NCBI GenBank assembly: GCA_947568835.1
Contig: OX387607.1
Location: 10,059,701 to 10,123,700, forward strand
Direction: 5' to 3'
DNA length: 64,000 bases
From: Protonemura montana
Taxonomy: Eukaryota > Arthropoda > Insecta > Plecoptera > Nemouridae
The notes beneath the pieces are model-generated. The model was not told where the DNA came from. It did no database searches and worked only from the letters and a program-made list of their open reading frames with translations. Position 1 is the stretch's first letter. Every line of letters begins with the position of its first letter. Below, piece after piece: positions 12,593 to 25,100 of the stretch. The translations under genes and the position numbers were made by a program.

Positions 12593-12970
12593 GTTTATAG
12601 GTATAGATAGAGGGCTAGAGTTAATGTTAAACTTTCTGGTGACAAAACGAGACGGCAACACGCGGTAACGGCAGATACCACCCGATAGCGCTTGCGACCG
12701 TTGTTTTTTTAGAAATCCTGTACAATTAAATAATCACGATTCAAAATATCGATACATGTATAGAATTAAGAAAGATAAATTGCGCGAAAACCAGTTTTAA
12801 GTGGGAGTAATCTGCGAGAAATAACGTAATAAAAATTTCTTAATACTCGGAACGACGGTGACTCCACCTAGTAGCATCCTCCATTTTTGTCGGTCAAGTG
12901 GTTAATTGGCGGACATTTTTTACGAATAAAATTTTACATTGGCGTTGGCCCTCTGACTATACCTATAAAC
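12593..12970 (+). mobile_element. MITE family copy A (complete, both inverted ends)
   Basis: This is the reference copy for a non-autonomous DNA-transposon-like family. The left end reads GTTTATAGGTATAGATAGAG and on through GTTAATGTTAAACTTTCTG. The right end is its imperfect reverse complement over about 45 bp, closing CCCTCTGACTATACCTATAA. Internal landmarks are GACGGCAACACGCGGTAACG, ATTCAAAATATCGATACATG, GGTGACTCCACCTAG and CATCCTCCATTTTTGTCGG. ATAGA flanks both sides (12,588-12,592 and 12,971-12,975) and may be a target-site duplication, but other copies suggest the ends could extend a few bases further. It has no coding capacity, and I could not assign a superfamily. Confidence 0.8.
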
Positions 12971-13701
12971 ATAGATTAGATATAGCGGCATTGATGCCGC
13001 TATGGACCTATCCATGGTCGTATTAAAAATTTCACATAAAGAGAAAGATGATTATTTCTGGCATATTCGCGGGTTTCGTTTGAGTTGTTGCCGATATTAT
13101 TAAGCTATCTGTTGGAGAAATTTCAGTGATTACCCAGCTCGCTCGTCGCGGCCGGTTTCATGGAGCGCAATTGCGGCGGCGGCGGCTGCGGCGGCTGCGG
13201 CGGCGGCACTCATGATAGGACGGGGAAAATGTATTCATCCCGAGATCATGATTATTTTGAACAAATAGACAATCGACGGAAAACCAATATCCATTCACAA
13301 AATAAACAACGCAGCCACTTAAATACTAATCAAACAGTAGTTCGATTATAGGAAATTATTAGATAGGAAATTTTTATACGAACATGATCATCTCTGCGAA
13401 GAACAAAAGTAGGCAAGTGGATTCTTGTCTTGAAGCACTTAAGACGTGTAGCTGTAACGACTATGGGGCTGAGAAAAATAACCCAGGATTGCCTCCTCGG
13501 TGGAGGTGCCGGTTTCGAGGTCACAGCCACCGATTTGCTCTTAAAAATACCTACGCGTCCACACTGAATATTTCAATCATTCTGATTGAAAACTAGATTC
13601 GTGAAAAAACTTATTAAATTGAATTGTATAATATTTTCTTTCTGTTGTTAAGGCGTCGTACCATATTGTGTTGATTTGAATTTATCAAAAGTTTGCTTCT
13701 T
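12971..13701. other. No gene recognised; includes a GGC-rich run
   Basis: A GGC/TGC trinucleotide run at about 13,173-13,207 stands out from the AT-rich surroundings. It lies in a 63-codon plus-strand frame (ATG at 13,160) that would begin with Gly/Cys repeats. The start context is weak and nothing downstream resembles a known domain, so I do not call a gene. Confidence 0.5.
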
Positions 13702-14021
13702 AAACTGTTTGGTTTGGTGTGTTGGAAATACTAGTTCTCATTAGATCACCGATGTTAAACAACACTGCACTGGGTTAGGTTTTGGATGGGTGACCTTTAT
13801 ACACGTGATCAGCTCTGTTTGAGGGTGAGGTTGGAGGGACGAAAGTTAGTACAGCAAATTCATTCGCCTTGCTTATCAACCACTCGACAGCATGGATTTG
13901 TTGAGAAATTCTTTCTTCACGTTGTACTTTCCTGCGGATGGTCCCCTTGGTGCTTTTCGACAAAAGAAGCCTGCGTGCTGGAACTGTGTTTTTCCTCCCT
14001 TTTAGGCTAGGCTAGGTTAAT
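13702..14021 (+). mobile_element. 5S rRNA-derived SINE, copy 6 (5' two thirds)
   Basis: The 5' end is nearly complete (ACTGTTTGGTTTGGTGTGTT against ACGGTTTGGCGTGTTGG in the consensus). The 5S-like head follows: TAGATCACCGATGTTAAACA and TTTTGGATGGGTGACC. The body shows CTTGCTTATCAACCACTCGA and CAGCATGGATTTGTTGAG, then a diverged CGTTGTACTTTCCTGCGG and the CTTTTAGGCTAGGCTAGG pyrimidine segment. The element stops near 14,021, before the ATC-rich stretch and tail, so the 3' end has been lost after insertion. Confidence 0.85.
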
Positions 14022-15261
14022 TACCAGGTTAGCACTCAAAATGCAAATCCATTTTTTATGTAAAATGTCTGCTTGCCTTCATACAGTTCTTCTATCAAAG
14101 TCATCAACTAACCAATTAAAAAACCAAAATTATTGTTTCACAATTTTAGCCAAGTAAAGCATTGATCACAGATTCGATCTGATAAATTCAATCGACATCT
14201 TATCATTAACAAGGTGGGAAAGAAAGCGTTAGACAGAAGTGTTATCATAACTTAGCATTTAAAAAAGCCCAACTCCACTCGCCCTAACGACTATTTAAAT
14301 GTCTCCTTCCAAAACAGATCACAAAAACACAAAAAAAAAAATAGATTGAAATCGATTATTGATCTATCGAATCTATTAACAGAGCTCTGAACTACAAGGA
14401 ACCGTTTAAAAGTTACAAACCCATTGGACGAAAATCAAATTCGAATCGTTTAAAAAACATTTCATTATCTATTCACCTGTAAAATTACACTTTTATCTGT
14501 GGACAAAAAAAATGTGACCAATGATAATTTAGTAACCTGCAGATTAGCGAACTGAGTGAATATCCTTAATGAGGAGTTCACAGTGGCTACCAATGACCAT
14601 GGATAGCATATAGTAGGCTGATGGACATTATGTCAGCGTCGGACCTATTTAGGATACCTATTAAGATTTACGACAAGCTGGGTTATTATTTAAAAAGGTT
14701 GCTCCTCATGAGCCGGCGTTAAATGGTACATGGTCCCCGTGACGGCGTGGAAGAGAGTATTTATTTAAAATCAGATAAATGAGCGGTCAGTACGGATGAA
14801 AACTAGATCACGGTATTGCTTCTCTGATTGGATGTTCCAATGGCCATTCATCTTGTCTAGAATGCCAGCTAATAGAATTATTTAAATACCATTTCTTGAA
14901 CGAATAACACGAGAATTTGCATGCAATACCATTAGGCTTACATCTACCTTTTCACCATAAGCTGTAGCGGCACAATTTTACAAAATTTACTGATTCAATT
15001 CGTATGAGAATTGAAATGTAAAATTGTAATTGAATATCACCAAAAAAGAAAATTTTTTCGACCCAAATTGAAGCTTAAAACTATAGTAACACTAGATTTT
15101 TGTCACTCTGCTACTGGAATGGTATTTGTGGACCATGAAATGTCTGAAAAAATGTATATGATAATTTTTTTATTTCTCCCTAAAAGCTTAAATGCAATTC
15201 CCCGCAGAGTATGTGAGTCGTTCTTTCAAAAGAGTTATCAATTAAAAATTATTCTGCCTTG

Positions 15262-15285
15262 CCCCCCCCCCCCCCCCCCCCCCCC
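15262..15285. repeat. Poly-C tract, 24 bases
   Basis: This is an uninterrupted run of 24 C, flanked by AT-rich DNA and then CACCAAGCATGG. Runs this long can form G-quadruplex or i-motif structures and are prone to polymerase slippage, so the exact length may be uncertain. Confidence 0.9.
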
Positions 15286-16602
15286 ACCAAGCATGGCTAC
15301 AAAAAGTCAAAATATTTTCACAATAAAAATTATTTCACAGATCGATAAAGAACTAATTGTGGTTTTCAGACTCTAACTACTCTATCTAGCCATAACACTC
15401 TAGCTTTGAAAGGTTTTTAGGGGTAATAATTTCGATTTACAAATGATATTAGTTTTTTTAATCATTGATCTCGATTATTTTAGTTAGACAGAATAAGGAT
15501 GCCTGAACTAGGTAATTGTTATAAATTTGTGTGATTCTTTTGTTATCGGAAAACTGCCAGGATTGCTTTAACCCTTGATAAAGTAACAGGTACAAGTTAG
15601 GAAATGTTGGGAAATTTAGTTGTTCTTCACTTAGCATTCGATAAGTAATTGCAGACGTAGACAGTTGTGATGCTTCTCAACGATTTGCAAATCTTCACGC
15701 GCGCACACAAAAGGAAGGGCATGAATACGAAACAACAAAACGACGTTAGCACCCCAGACGAAATCCTGTTACCATTAGGACAGGACTCAGTCCTTTAATT
15801 ACCATAAGACAGACACTGTTAATAACGAACTGCTTTTAGTAACGGCCATCACCAGCCGGCCAGCTTGATTTAATATCTATCCCACTAATCTGGAACTAGG
15901 CTCACTCATTCTTCAATTCGATAAATCATAAGTTAATAGTTAATAAGTTATAACATGCAAGGTGTATCACATGGCATTATATATAAATAATATGATATTA
16001 CAACAACAGTACCTATAGCCATACTGGTCGAACGCATTATATGCATGGCCTGCATATTTATTTTATGAATATATCAAAAATAATATATATGGCAAGTTAT
16101 TATTTGTAATCTTTCAAACTCATTAACTTCAAATTAACATTGAAATAAATACGCAGCGAGTGTAATGAGATACGTCAATTACGGATTAGTCATGCGCTAT
16201 GCCGCCCTGTCCCAGGTTTGGAGGCATCGGCATATCGCACCCGTGACAGGAGAGACATGGCAAAAATCTTCAATCGTGCGCTCTAAAAATCTCTGGAGAA
16301 CGACGTGGAAAAAATACCACCAGCTGATTTTGACAGTCAGTTCTGCAGTTTGGTTATTAAAAACATTACGCACTCACTCATTTGTATGCACATTTCAAAG
16401 CTATGTAAAGGAGTACCTAGTATTGATTTGTATGAATGCAATACAATTTCACCGTCAATTGAATTTAATAGAAAATTGTCTATGTCATTGTAGATTTTGT
16501 CATTCAGTCAAAAATGTATACCTCTATTTTCGAGAAATGTCTAGGGTTATAAACGCGCTAACCCAGCATGATAACCCCGAGTTTTCAAAGTAGGGAACTA
16601 CG

Positions 16603-16603
<1 letters not shown>

Positions 16604-16633
<30 letters not shown>
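16604..16633. repeat. Poly-C tract, 30 bases
   Basis: This is an uninterrupted run of 30 C followed by ACCCCACACACACATAAA, the longest homopolymer in the window. The same structural and length-uncertainty caveats apply as for the 24-base tract upstream. Confidence 0.9.
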
Positions 16634-17286
16634 ACCCCACACACACATAAAATAAATCACAAGAAATTGTATCCACATGGATTACAGTACACTTCTCTCA
16701 TTCTTTCTTACTTTTTACTTAAGTTAAGTCACCTTATAACTGGTCCCATTGTGGATTTTTCCAATCCTTCCTTCAACTGCGTCGATCAAATGATCGAGTT
16801 TTTAAATGGTGTTGAGTACGAAGAATTTTTTTATTTTTTTTTTAAATAAATACAAAAAATACATGCATCGCTAAGGTGTAATATGCTCCACTGACTAAGG
16901 AAATTCACCTCATAATAACGGGTCAAAAATAAAAAAAATTGGCCTGCGCTCTGGTGACCAAAAGCATTTAAACGTATTCAACGCAACAAATCTTGTATGC
17001 TTGTAAGTATATTTTGTTTTCAAAATTGGCAACGAAAATTACTTTCTTAGACAAGCTTAAATATCAGATTACCTAAGTAATTTGCCAAACCTCAAAAAAC
17101 TTAAAAAATACATCCACATACCAGATCATCGTAGGTGTTAAATAAATACCCGCGTAATAAATAATAGCACAAACACAATTCATCCAGAAAAAAAAAAAAC
17201 AGATTTGCATACTTACAGAACAGATCTAAAAACCAATCGCGTTTATCGGTCGTTCGGCGGTTTGAACACACGATTTACCTTGAACT

Positions 17287-17351
17287 AGACTCGAACCCTT
17301 AACCCCCAGCCAAGTTGCCAAGCACACATCACGAGCGTTCCATCTCACGTA
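17287..17351 (-). mobile_element. tRNA-like patch, possible tRNA-derived SINE head or tRNA pseudogene
   Basis: On the minus strand the text resembles the D-arm to T-arm part of a tRNA. A degraded A-box region reads ACGTGAGATGGAACGCTCGT, the middle reads TGTGCTTGGCAACTTGG, and a good B box follows: TTAAGGGTTCGAGTCTAG. The order and spacing suit an RNA polymerase III type 2 promoter, but paired acceptor arms are not evident, so an intact tRNA gene is unlikely. I cannot define a body or a tail downstream. Confidence 0.4.
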
Positions 17352-17581
17352 ACAATTTATATCGATTGTAAATTGCCGGTACTGGCGAGCGATAACGAGC
17401 ATCGCATCGGACGGTTGTTTCGCAGATAAAAAGCCAATAAATAATACAATTTCTCTGCGCCGAGACGGTATTAGGTATTCTTTGGTTTGATTCACCGGCG
17501 AGCACATCTTCGTTGTGAAGATGGTCACGAGATCTAGAGGATGGCTGGTTCGTGGCACTTTGGTCCTTTGCTCCAAAGAAG

Positions 17582-17947
17582 CAGTGGCACGCTTTGGCGT
17601 CGGTGAATGAGCGCGTGATGATGAGGATGATGGTGAACCTGAACTAGCCTAGAAGTGAGGAGGGGATCCTGGTCCTAATATGTATACTTGTCCCGTCGAA
17701 GAGCACAAAGAGGCCCATTAACGTTACTTACAATTAGCGGTACAACGTGAAAAATATTATTTCTCTACAAAACCATTCTGTCCAAAGGTTGATAAGCAAG
17801 GTTATAAGTGAACATTTTGTAATTTAACAACGATTCTCACGAAAATATATACTTATGAGTATGATGGTCATCTGACAAAGTGCACGGCGTTGCTTAACTT
17901 CGGCGATCTCACGTTGGCCGGTGTTTCCAAAACGCCAAACCGTTTTA
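17582..17947 (-). mobile_element. 5S rRNA-derived SINE, copy 7 (diverged, lacks the tail)
   Basis: On the minus strand the 5' end (AAACGGTTTGGCGTTTTGGA) and 5S-like head (GATCGCCGAAGTTAAGCAAC) are clear, but the box C region is disrupted. The body is recognisable through CCTTGCTTATCAACCTTTGG, the CTCTTCGACGGGACAAG segment and the ATC-rich stretch CATCATCCTCATCATC. The copy ends near GACGCCAAAGCG, before the tail. It is more divergent than the other long copies, suggesting an older insertion. A perfect inverted repeat starts 43 bp to its right. Confidence 0.8.
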
Positions 17948-17989
17948 GAATTAAATCTTATTTTAATTGCAAACGCAGTGCGCGGGATA

Positions 17990-18078
17990 TTTTATTATTA
18001 TCAACACTATAACCGTCTCAAAAATTGATGCCCAAACGATCAATTTTTGAGACGGTTATAGTGTTGATAATAATAAAA
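17990..18078. repeat. Perfect inverted repeat, 40-bp arms, 9-bp loop
   Basis: Positions 17,990-18,029 and 18,039-18,078 are exact reverse complements, separated by GCCCAAACG. The arms include CACTATAACCGTCTCAAAAA. A transcript would fold into a long hairpin. Exact identity over 40 bp implies recent origin, or a library or assembly fold-back. Directly after the right arm, ACACCAAACCGTTC matches the outer edge of the SINE family, which also occurs as ACGCCAAACCGTTT at the end of copy 7 on the left. Confidence 0.9.
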
Positions 18079-20461
18079 CACCAAACCGTTCTTTACTCGA
18101 AAACACAACACGCCGTTTCTTTGCCGCTACTTTCTGGTCGTCTTAAGATAGTTCTTAACCTCCAGTTCGCAATCCTCGATCACGCCGCTTGCAGATTTAT
18201 CACCCTCGCCAAAGTTTTATTACAATTTACAAGCAATTTCCGCCGTGCTGAAAGCAGCGCAACAATCTCGCGGTCGGTAACGACCCTTGTTTTTGGTTTC
18301 GCCGTTCGAATTGTCAGATTAAACGAGTGGGAAGAAGGGGGGGGGGGGGGGGTCCATGATCTGTTTGTATGTGTGGCCTGTCTCTGGAAGCTCTTTAATT
18401 CCTTCTAGGGTGAGAGTTTAATTGACAAACGCACGCGTTTCGAACTCTTTCTCATGTTTCTCAAGCAAAGAAAACCACCTCCAATAATCGTGGCCGAGCG
18501 TCCCAGCTGAGAAGGCAGGTTATATTTTTGATCCGATAAAACACACAATAACAGCCCGTGGCACTCTATTAAAGACAACATTAACATCGAAAACTGTGGA
18601 TACAAAAAAAGTGTGCCTCACTCTAATTGATGGGGTGATAAAATTTCATGTCCAATTTTTACTATTCTGAAAACCAATTGTTACATTTGGAATGAAAAGT
18701 AAACAATAAATTCGCTTTTAACGGCGCTAACACGACATAAAAAAGCAGGTCGAAGCTAGTGTAATTATTTGGAAAGTGTCTCGGGCTCGTAAATAAAGGT
18801 GTCCATGCTTTGGTTTGGTCCCCGTTCGCTTACAGCCTGTGTTTGTGTATGTTTCTTCGACGATGCGGTAACGCCCGTATCATGTACGAACTGTAAGGGT
18901 GTTGCTATGTCTAAGAGAGCCCAGCTCGGCATTGCTATAAATGGCAGACATTATTATCAAACTGCCCACTTTAGCTTCCTTCTACGTACAACAATACCGA
19001 GGGATCTATTTGTTGAAATCAATGCATCTATTGGTTTAAACCTAATGAGGTAGTACAATAATCTGTGTAGGTCGACCGGTTTTTTGTTCTTTTTGCTGTA
19101 ATTCCAGAACATAATACGGTAGAAACGTGTATGAGTGAAGAAAGGTCTTTTCAAATTTCTTTCGTGTACCTTCTCAGAATTTTTGTCATGCATCTTTGTT
19201 CTAGCTTCCCTAATTGCTACCAAGAAGAGATCAATCAAATCTTCGATAACATAAATAAACAACGTGGAGGTGGCAAGATTTTGACATTAAGTGTCCGCGG
19301 ACATATCAAATAAATTGCATAATGGCAGCGCTAGAGGCAGCAGACTTGACTAGCTGCCTTAAACCGCATAATACAGTGATACATTTTAATATAATTATAA
19401 TTTGTAATTCGAATGAAATTAAATTGAATAAAAGTAGTTCACACCTGTTACGAGCCGGACTGCCGTAGGTAGTAATCGATGTAAGCTTGCTTCTGTCCCA
19501 ACAATTCGCTCACAGATTAGTATGTTTAGGTGATCAAACCAAACTCGAGCTCGAGTTTAAAAAGTGGAAACCATATGATTTTCAAGCGAATGATCAACTT
19601 CCAAAATTCAGGTCACAAATAAATTAAAAGATCATCTTCATTCTCAAAATGTGTTTACTTCACAAAAACACTGGAGTGGTCACGGATATTTCATTTTTGT
19701 CGCATAGTATCAGGGGACATCCCAACAAAAACGAAAGAAACTTCGCCCCAAAAAGATATTTTGGATTTTACTCAGCATGCAAACATCCAAAGAAATATCA
19801 AAATCAGAAAAACACGAACCTTCTCTCTCGATATATATATCGATTTCTATAAATCTAACGTACATCACGATCTACACTGCCAATTTCCTTCCGAACAAGA
19901 ACCGTCATAACACAGTTCTGAATCCGTGAACATGAATATTAATCAAATACGGTTGACTCGTTGTCCAGCTGTGGTTTAGCTACTTGTAAAACACTTCACG
20001 GCGATTTCTAACCAAGTATAACTATAATACACGACATGGCAGCCAGAGCAGTAAGAGAGAAACCCCACATCTAGTTCCCGATATAGTAGACAATGCTTAG
20101 CTTGGCTTGTTGGTATAATGGCCACCCGGCCAAATCAGGCGAGCGACTATCCATACTACCAACCATCGCGCAATAATTATACAAAGTGCATCCCATATGA
20201 CACATGCGACATGATAAATCTACGGGGATGTCACAGAGATGACGCTGGAAAACGGCGCGGAAAGTGACGGGAGAAAATGTTAAGTTATGAGACGTTCGGT
20301 TCGCCTAGCGTGGAGAACGGCAAGTATGGAAATCATTTCTTACGTATCAATTACTTGAGGTAGGAGCTGTTATTTTCTAGGAATGGAACGAGTTAATTTT
20401 AGTTATGGCATTCATAAGTTGTATAAAAATACATATTTCAACTCCGAAATGCTTTTTAAAA
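18079..20461. other. No gene recognised; includes a G16 run
   Basis: A run of 16 G lies at 18,337-18,352. The 127-codon frame at 18,025-18,408 starts inside the inverted repeat and ends with Gly codons from the G run, so it is not a credible gene. The rest is AT-rich spacer with no supported feature. Confidence 0.5.
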
Positions 20462-20662
20462 TTAAGCGTTCCGCTGAGCAAACGAGCCGGCAACACGTGG
20501 CAAGAGTTGATGCCACGTGATGGCCCTATAATTAAATAATTACTACTCAAAATTTTGATACATGTATATCAATCGTTGAGGTTAGAATAAATAAAGATCA
20601 GTAATCTACGAAAAAATAACGAAATTCAATATCTTAACATTCGTAACGAAGGTGATGCGTTC
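20462..20662 (+). mobile_element. MITE family copy H (partial)
   Basis: The copy begins at TTAAGCGTTCCGCTGAGCAA and keeps ACGAGCCGGCAACACGTGGC, AATTACTACTCAAAATTTTG, TACATGTATA and CGTAACGAAGGTGATGC. It aligns with copies A and B over about 200 bp. Both terminal repeats are lost, so it is an old fragment. Confidence 0.7.
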
Positions 20663-21833
20663 GTTTCACGGTTAGTTTATTATTATCGCTACATAGCGAT
20701 ATGGTAGTACTCTTTCATACAACAAATTTAATGGTTAGTTAAAATATTATTGGAAAAATATTGTTCATAAATACATTTCTTGAAAGTCACGTGCAATCGC
20801 TTTGATTAGTATAAAGTTCAAGGCACAGCCAAATTAAAGCATTTTTTTTAACAGTAATTTAGCCAGGATTTAGTTCTCGTGAGAAAACCGCGTCTTCTGC
20901 CAGGATGCATATATTTAAAAAAACTAAGACAGGTCTTTTCGTACGCAGAGGCGTTAACTACGCCCTGTCAACCCAATCAAAGATACCATCACCCAATTTT
21001 ATTACGTTTTGTGTAAAAAAAAAACACACACACACACTCACTGACTCCCCGTGAAACAAAACGCAAACGCATGCGCCCACACGGACACGGAACGCGTCAA
21101 GTATAAAATTTCATTACCCTCTTAAACATCCATTTCGGTATTCTCAAAAAAAAAAGGTGGTGATAGGATCACCAATAAAATCTTACTACCTTGCTGATGG
21201 CTGCTCATAAGAACAATCATCAAAAGAATTCATTAATCTACCGATATAAAGTCGAATATTTTATTTCAACTCACTATATATAAGAGACCGCCTGCATTTC
21301 AGATTCTCTATCACGATTGTGACCCCCAGAGGTCGTCGGTGACCCGACCTCGCGGCCACCTCCGGTAGCATCTTCAGCTCCGGGCTTCTGGTCCGGTGGC
21401 AGCACTCGGCTGCAAGCAAAGACGCGCTGTCTTTTTATGGGTAAAAAGAAACGAAGAAGAAGTCGCGCGATGCGATGCGTTGCGGCGAGAGGCCGCCGAT
21501 TAAACATCACATTATTCAAAGACACTTCACTTAGTCTAGTGGCTTGCCGCGGAATTCGAAGAGGGACAATGAAGGTAGAAGGTAGATTTTTCAAAAGTGT
21601 TTTAAGATAAGAATCTTACGAACGTTAGCCCTTGTTAAAAGTAATAGTTTAATTTTTAATTAATGCATGCTCATTAAATATGTCATACCATATACCCATT
21701 AAATAACCAAACAACCATTTAAAAACATGGGTTATTTTCGTCTAACTTCGCGTAAAACATGGGTAATCAAAATACAAGATATTTCTCAAATTTGAAACCC
21801 CGCTTATCTTAAAACAAAGGCAGTTTCTAGCAA
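20663..21833. other. No gene recognised; includes a GC-richer patch
   Basis: An (AC)7 run lies at about 21,024-21,037. The patch at about 21,300-21,560 is GC-richer than its surroundings. It contains a 106-codon minus-strand frame and, on the plus strand, a possible acceptor (CTGCATTTCAG ending at 21,302) followed by a 22-codon frame. Neither has a recognisable domain, so no gene is called. Confidence 0.45.
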
Positions 21834-22179
21834 TGGGGTTTTCCGACGCACTGTTTTGAAAACGGGCTCTTTGCCACTAGTCTGATGGCGTCGGTTAGTG
21901 TGTGGATGATGATAAGGGTGATAATTAACCTAACCTAGACTAGCAGGGAGGAGTTGAAATTCAGTGCCGGAAGGTACTCCTGTCCAAGAGAACCAAGGAG
22001 ACCACTGGCTAAACGTCCCTTCCGAAGGACGGTACAACGTGAACAATGGGATTCCACCACAAATCCATGCTGTTGAGAGGTTGATAAGCAAGACGAATAC
22101 AGTTGATGTTTTAACTTGATGATCATAAGTACGATTGTCGCCCATTCAATACCTGACACAACGCAGTGTTGCTTAACTT
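21834..22179 (-). mobile_element. 5S rRNA-derived SINE, copy 8 (long, head partial)
   Basis: On the minus strand it begins AAGTTAAGCAACACTGCGTT, continues with box C degraded to TGAATGGGCGAC, then TTGCTTATCAACCTCTCAAC, AGCATGGATTTGTGGTGG, the conserved hairpin CCGTCCTTCCGGAAGGGACG-type sequence (bases at about 22,014-22,033) and the AGGTTAATTATCACCCTTATC-like ATC-rich stretch. The tail begins CAAAACAGTGCGTCGG and stops there. The first 45 or so bases and the last 20 or so of the family are missing. Confidence 0.85.
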
Positions 22180-25100
22180 ACATTTCGTAGATAAATAAAT
22201 CTACAAAACAACAAAACAAGCTAGTCTCAAACCAAAGCAAGCAACATTCAACGTCCAGCGAGCGACTTGTCGTATGAAAACCCGCGCGCGATGTCGCTCA
22301 GTTCGAACCGTCGAAATCATAAACGGCATGTACTAGTTTTTACAAAACGCCAACATTTCTCTTTCATCAATTATGCCAACAACCGACTCCATGATCAGAC
22401 GACTTTATATTTTACAACAAACCGATCGGCAGCGAGCAACGCTTGAAAATCAATGTTCTATCGAAGCCAACACGACGCTGACTCATATCGAAATGCACTA
22501 AGAAAATGCTAGACAAGATTTTAGTAGAACAGCAAGGAAGGACGGTCAGTCTGGGGCTCGCACAATCCACCGCCGTGTAGGTCTTAGTTACATTTCAAGT
22601 AAACATTCCATTTGCGATGACATTCCTCCGGGTTGATTATCGGACATGTTGAGTTACCGCTATGGTAATTTTACAAAAGGCGTAAAAGCTGGCTGCGGAC
22701 GTATGTGACTATATAGGTAATAGGAGGCAAAGTGTGAACTGCACTCAAACTCAATCTACATTCAAGCCGTTGCTCTGTAGAGTGTAGCAATTGCTTAATT
22801 GCCGAGCCGGTAGCTGGTTTTTGGCGTCGTCTCTGTTGAATTATTTGACCACTGACCAAAGTCTCGAACGCAAACACGCTTTTTATAGAATAAAGTGGGT
22901 ATATAACCTTTAGAGTAAATAATGAGTAGGTACTCTAACTTAAGCATCTCTATAACTGTGCATAAAAGCATTTATAAAGAAGTTAAAAAGCAACGGCAAA
23001 TTTTTTGTGGAGTGAATTCTTTTCGACCAATCGAAAAAACGTTTCGTGTGTGTGTGTGTACGCACTATACGCACACTCAGTGCCGCTAAAGAAACACAAA
23101 AAATTCAAATATTTAATTTATTTACTCACACTCGTTAAAAAAAAAACGCGGTCAAACGAAATTTTCTCCACGACTTTGTTCGCAGTGAAATACTTGAATT
23201 CCACGACGAACACTTGAAACGTGAATATGCAAAACTGCTCGGCTAAACGCGTGCCACATTTCTCGTGCCACAAACGCTAGATCATTAGCTGCAAGATGAT
23301 GGCATGTCCACTCTACCACTAAACGCATCGCGAGCTGCAACCTGCACAATTGCGCAAGTGCATCATTCGTCCAAGATGATAACGAGCCTCAGACCCACAC
23401 ATTAAATAATCACCATTGCATGACAGAATGAAATTAAATTCGATAAGTAATTGTGATATTCTAACGCGTGGTTAGATCGATCGTTAGCTTAACCGCTCGA
23501 TCCGGCGCGCTCATTGTATCTACCGAACAATAACCCATCGCTAACTTTAACGAACAATAAGCGGACAATGGCCGGCCGGGAATCACCATTAATGACTTGA
23601 GAATCATTTAAAAATTTAAATTGTCCAAGATTTCTCGGTATCAAAAGAGTATCATTCTAAATATTTTTTTTTGAAGAAAAGACACATTGTTCTATGACAA
23701 AAGATGACTATCTCCTAGTTAGAGTTAGAAAGAAGATGCTGGCAACAATAAGTAAAAGAGAGTAGAATGCTGGCATGATATCAGCAATTTGATGATTCCT
23801 TTTCACGTTCAAAGATCCAAGGCGATGAGTTACGATAATCTATAACCGATCACTGGCTAGCCTTAGCCCAACACACATGCATCGAGTCTTATGTGTAATA
23901 TTAATATAAGTTATAGATACGGTTTAATTATGGGAACATTATTCTATTCCCCCAATCACCGGATCATGGTGTAAATTGACCTGCATGATCGTATGATTAA
24001 TTAGACTAAGTAGACGGCTAGCGGGGATGAAAGTGCAAGATTTCGTCCGCCAGATACCCCGTGAATGACTGGAGCAAAATGATCGGTCAAAACCGATAAT
24101 ACAACAACTCGGGCCACATGAATTGGGGAAATTCGTTTTATGAAATTATAAATAATTAGTGATTTAATCTGGACCCGGTCATGAATGGAAAATCTAGTAG
24201 CAATTTGTTTATCACATGGCCTGTCCATGGTTTCCTCAACTATCCATACGAACGATCTGATCAACCGGGTGAAAAAATTAATTCTGATTTTAATGACGTG
24301 ACGTATACGATCGCAACATATATAGCATTCCACAAAACACAAAGTAGGCTATTGTGTTTCAAGAATCGAAGAGAATAGAAATAACGACTAGGAAATCTAC
24401 CGCTTTTCCATGCGCTGACACCTGCCATTGGCACAAAAATCAACGACTGGCCTGTTGATGCACAATAATCATTCTGTGTTTAACGAACTGTCTCGACCGA
24501 ACCGGCCCTGTTTGATTAGTCCTGTCGTGATAAGGTTGTCTTCGCGCCGTCCTAGAACTCGCCTTGACAGACTATGATTATGTACTCACCAAATCATGAA
24601 TACCCTTTGCGTACAACCATAGCGCTCGGGTAATTGGTGGTTACAACCGCAGTGAATCCACGTTTTCTGCAACAAAATCATACCGTTAATCAATCTGTTT
24701 GCAAATATCTCCTGTCATTTACATTAGGTATGTGTAATGTACGAACTACGATTTGTACCTGGAATGATAGCAATTTTCGCCGATTAATTGCCACTCAAAT
24801 ATCACGACCTGTCTTCAGTTTCGCATAACAATACACAAAAAGGCTTGCCGCGAAATTCAACCAAATCATGAAAACGTTTTAATCCGGTGAATAATAATAA
24901 TTATAATTTCTCTTGGCTTGCGCTAGCGCGCCCCCTCGTAAAAAGTGATTACGTCATCGACATGATGATATAATTCAATTATTTCAACTGACATTTCAAT
25001 TACTCGAGATGAAATGTTTTCAATACGAACATTTTCATCGCGATTTCGTCTCGTGATTCGAATTTGTGATCATGAAATGTTAACATCGATTCAAAAACAT

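Larger units (their letters stand above)
14022..17286. other. No gene recognised; two very long poly-C tracts
   Basis: The sequence is AT-rich with uninterrupted C runs of 24 bases (15,262-15,285) and 30 bases (16,604-16,633). The second is followed by CACCCCACACACACA. Frames of 121, 142 and 93 codons around these tracts are explained by the Pro codons or composition and carry no recognisable domains. No exon was supported. Confidence 0.5.

Noticed and set aside
13160-13351. 63-codon frame beginning with Gly/Cys repeats
   Set aside because: The repeats come from a GGC/TGC trinucleotide run, the start context is weak, and the rest of the frame is composition-like.
21303-21368. Possible terminal exon after CTGCATTTCAG
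   Set aside because: The acceptor text is good, but the 22-codon frame shows no known domain and no partner exon could be found.
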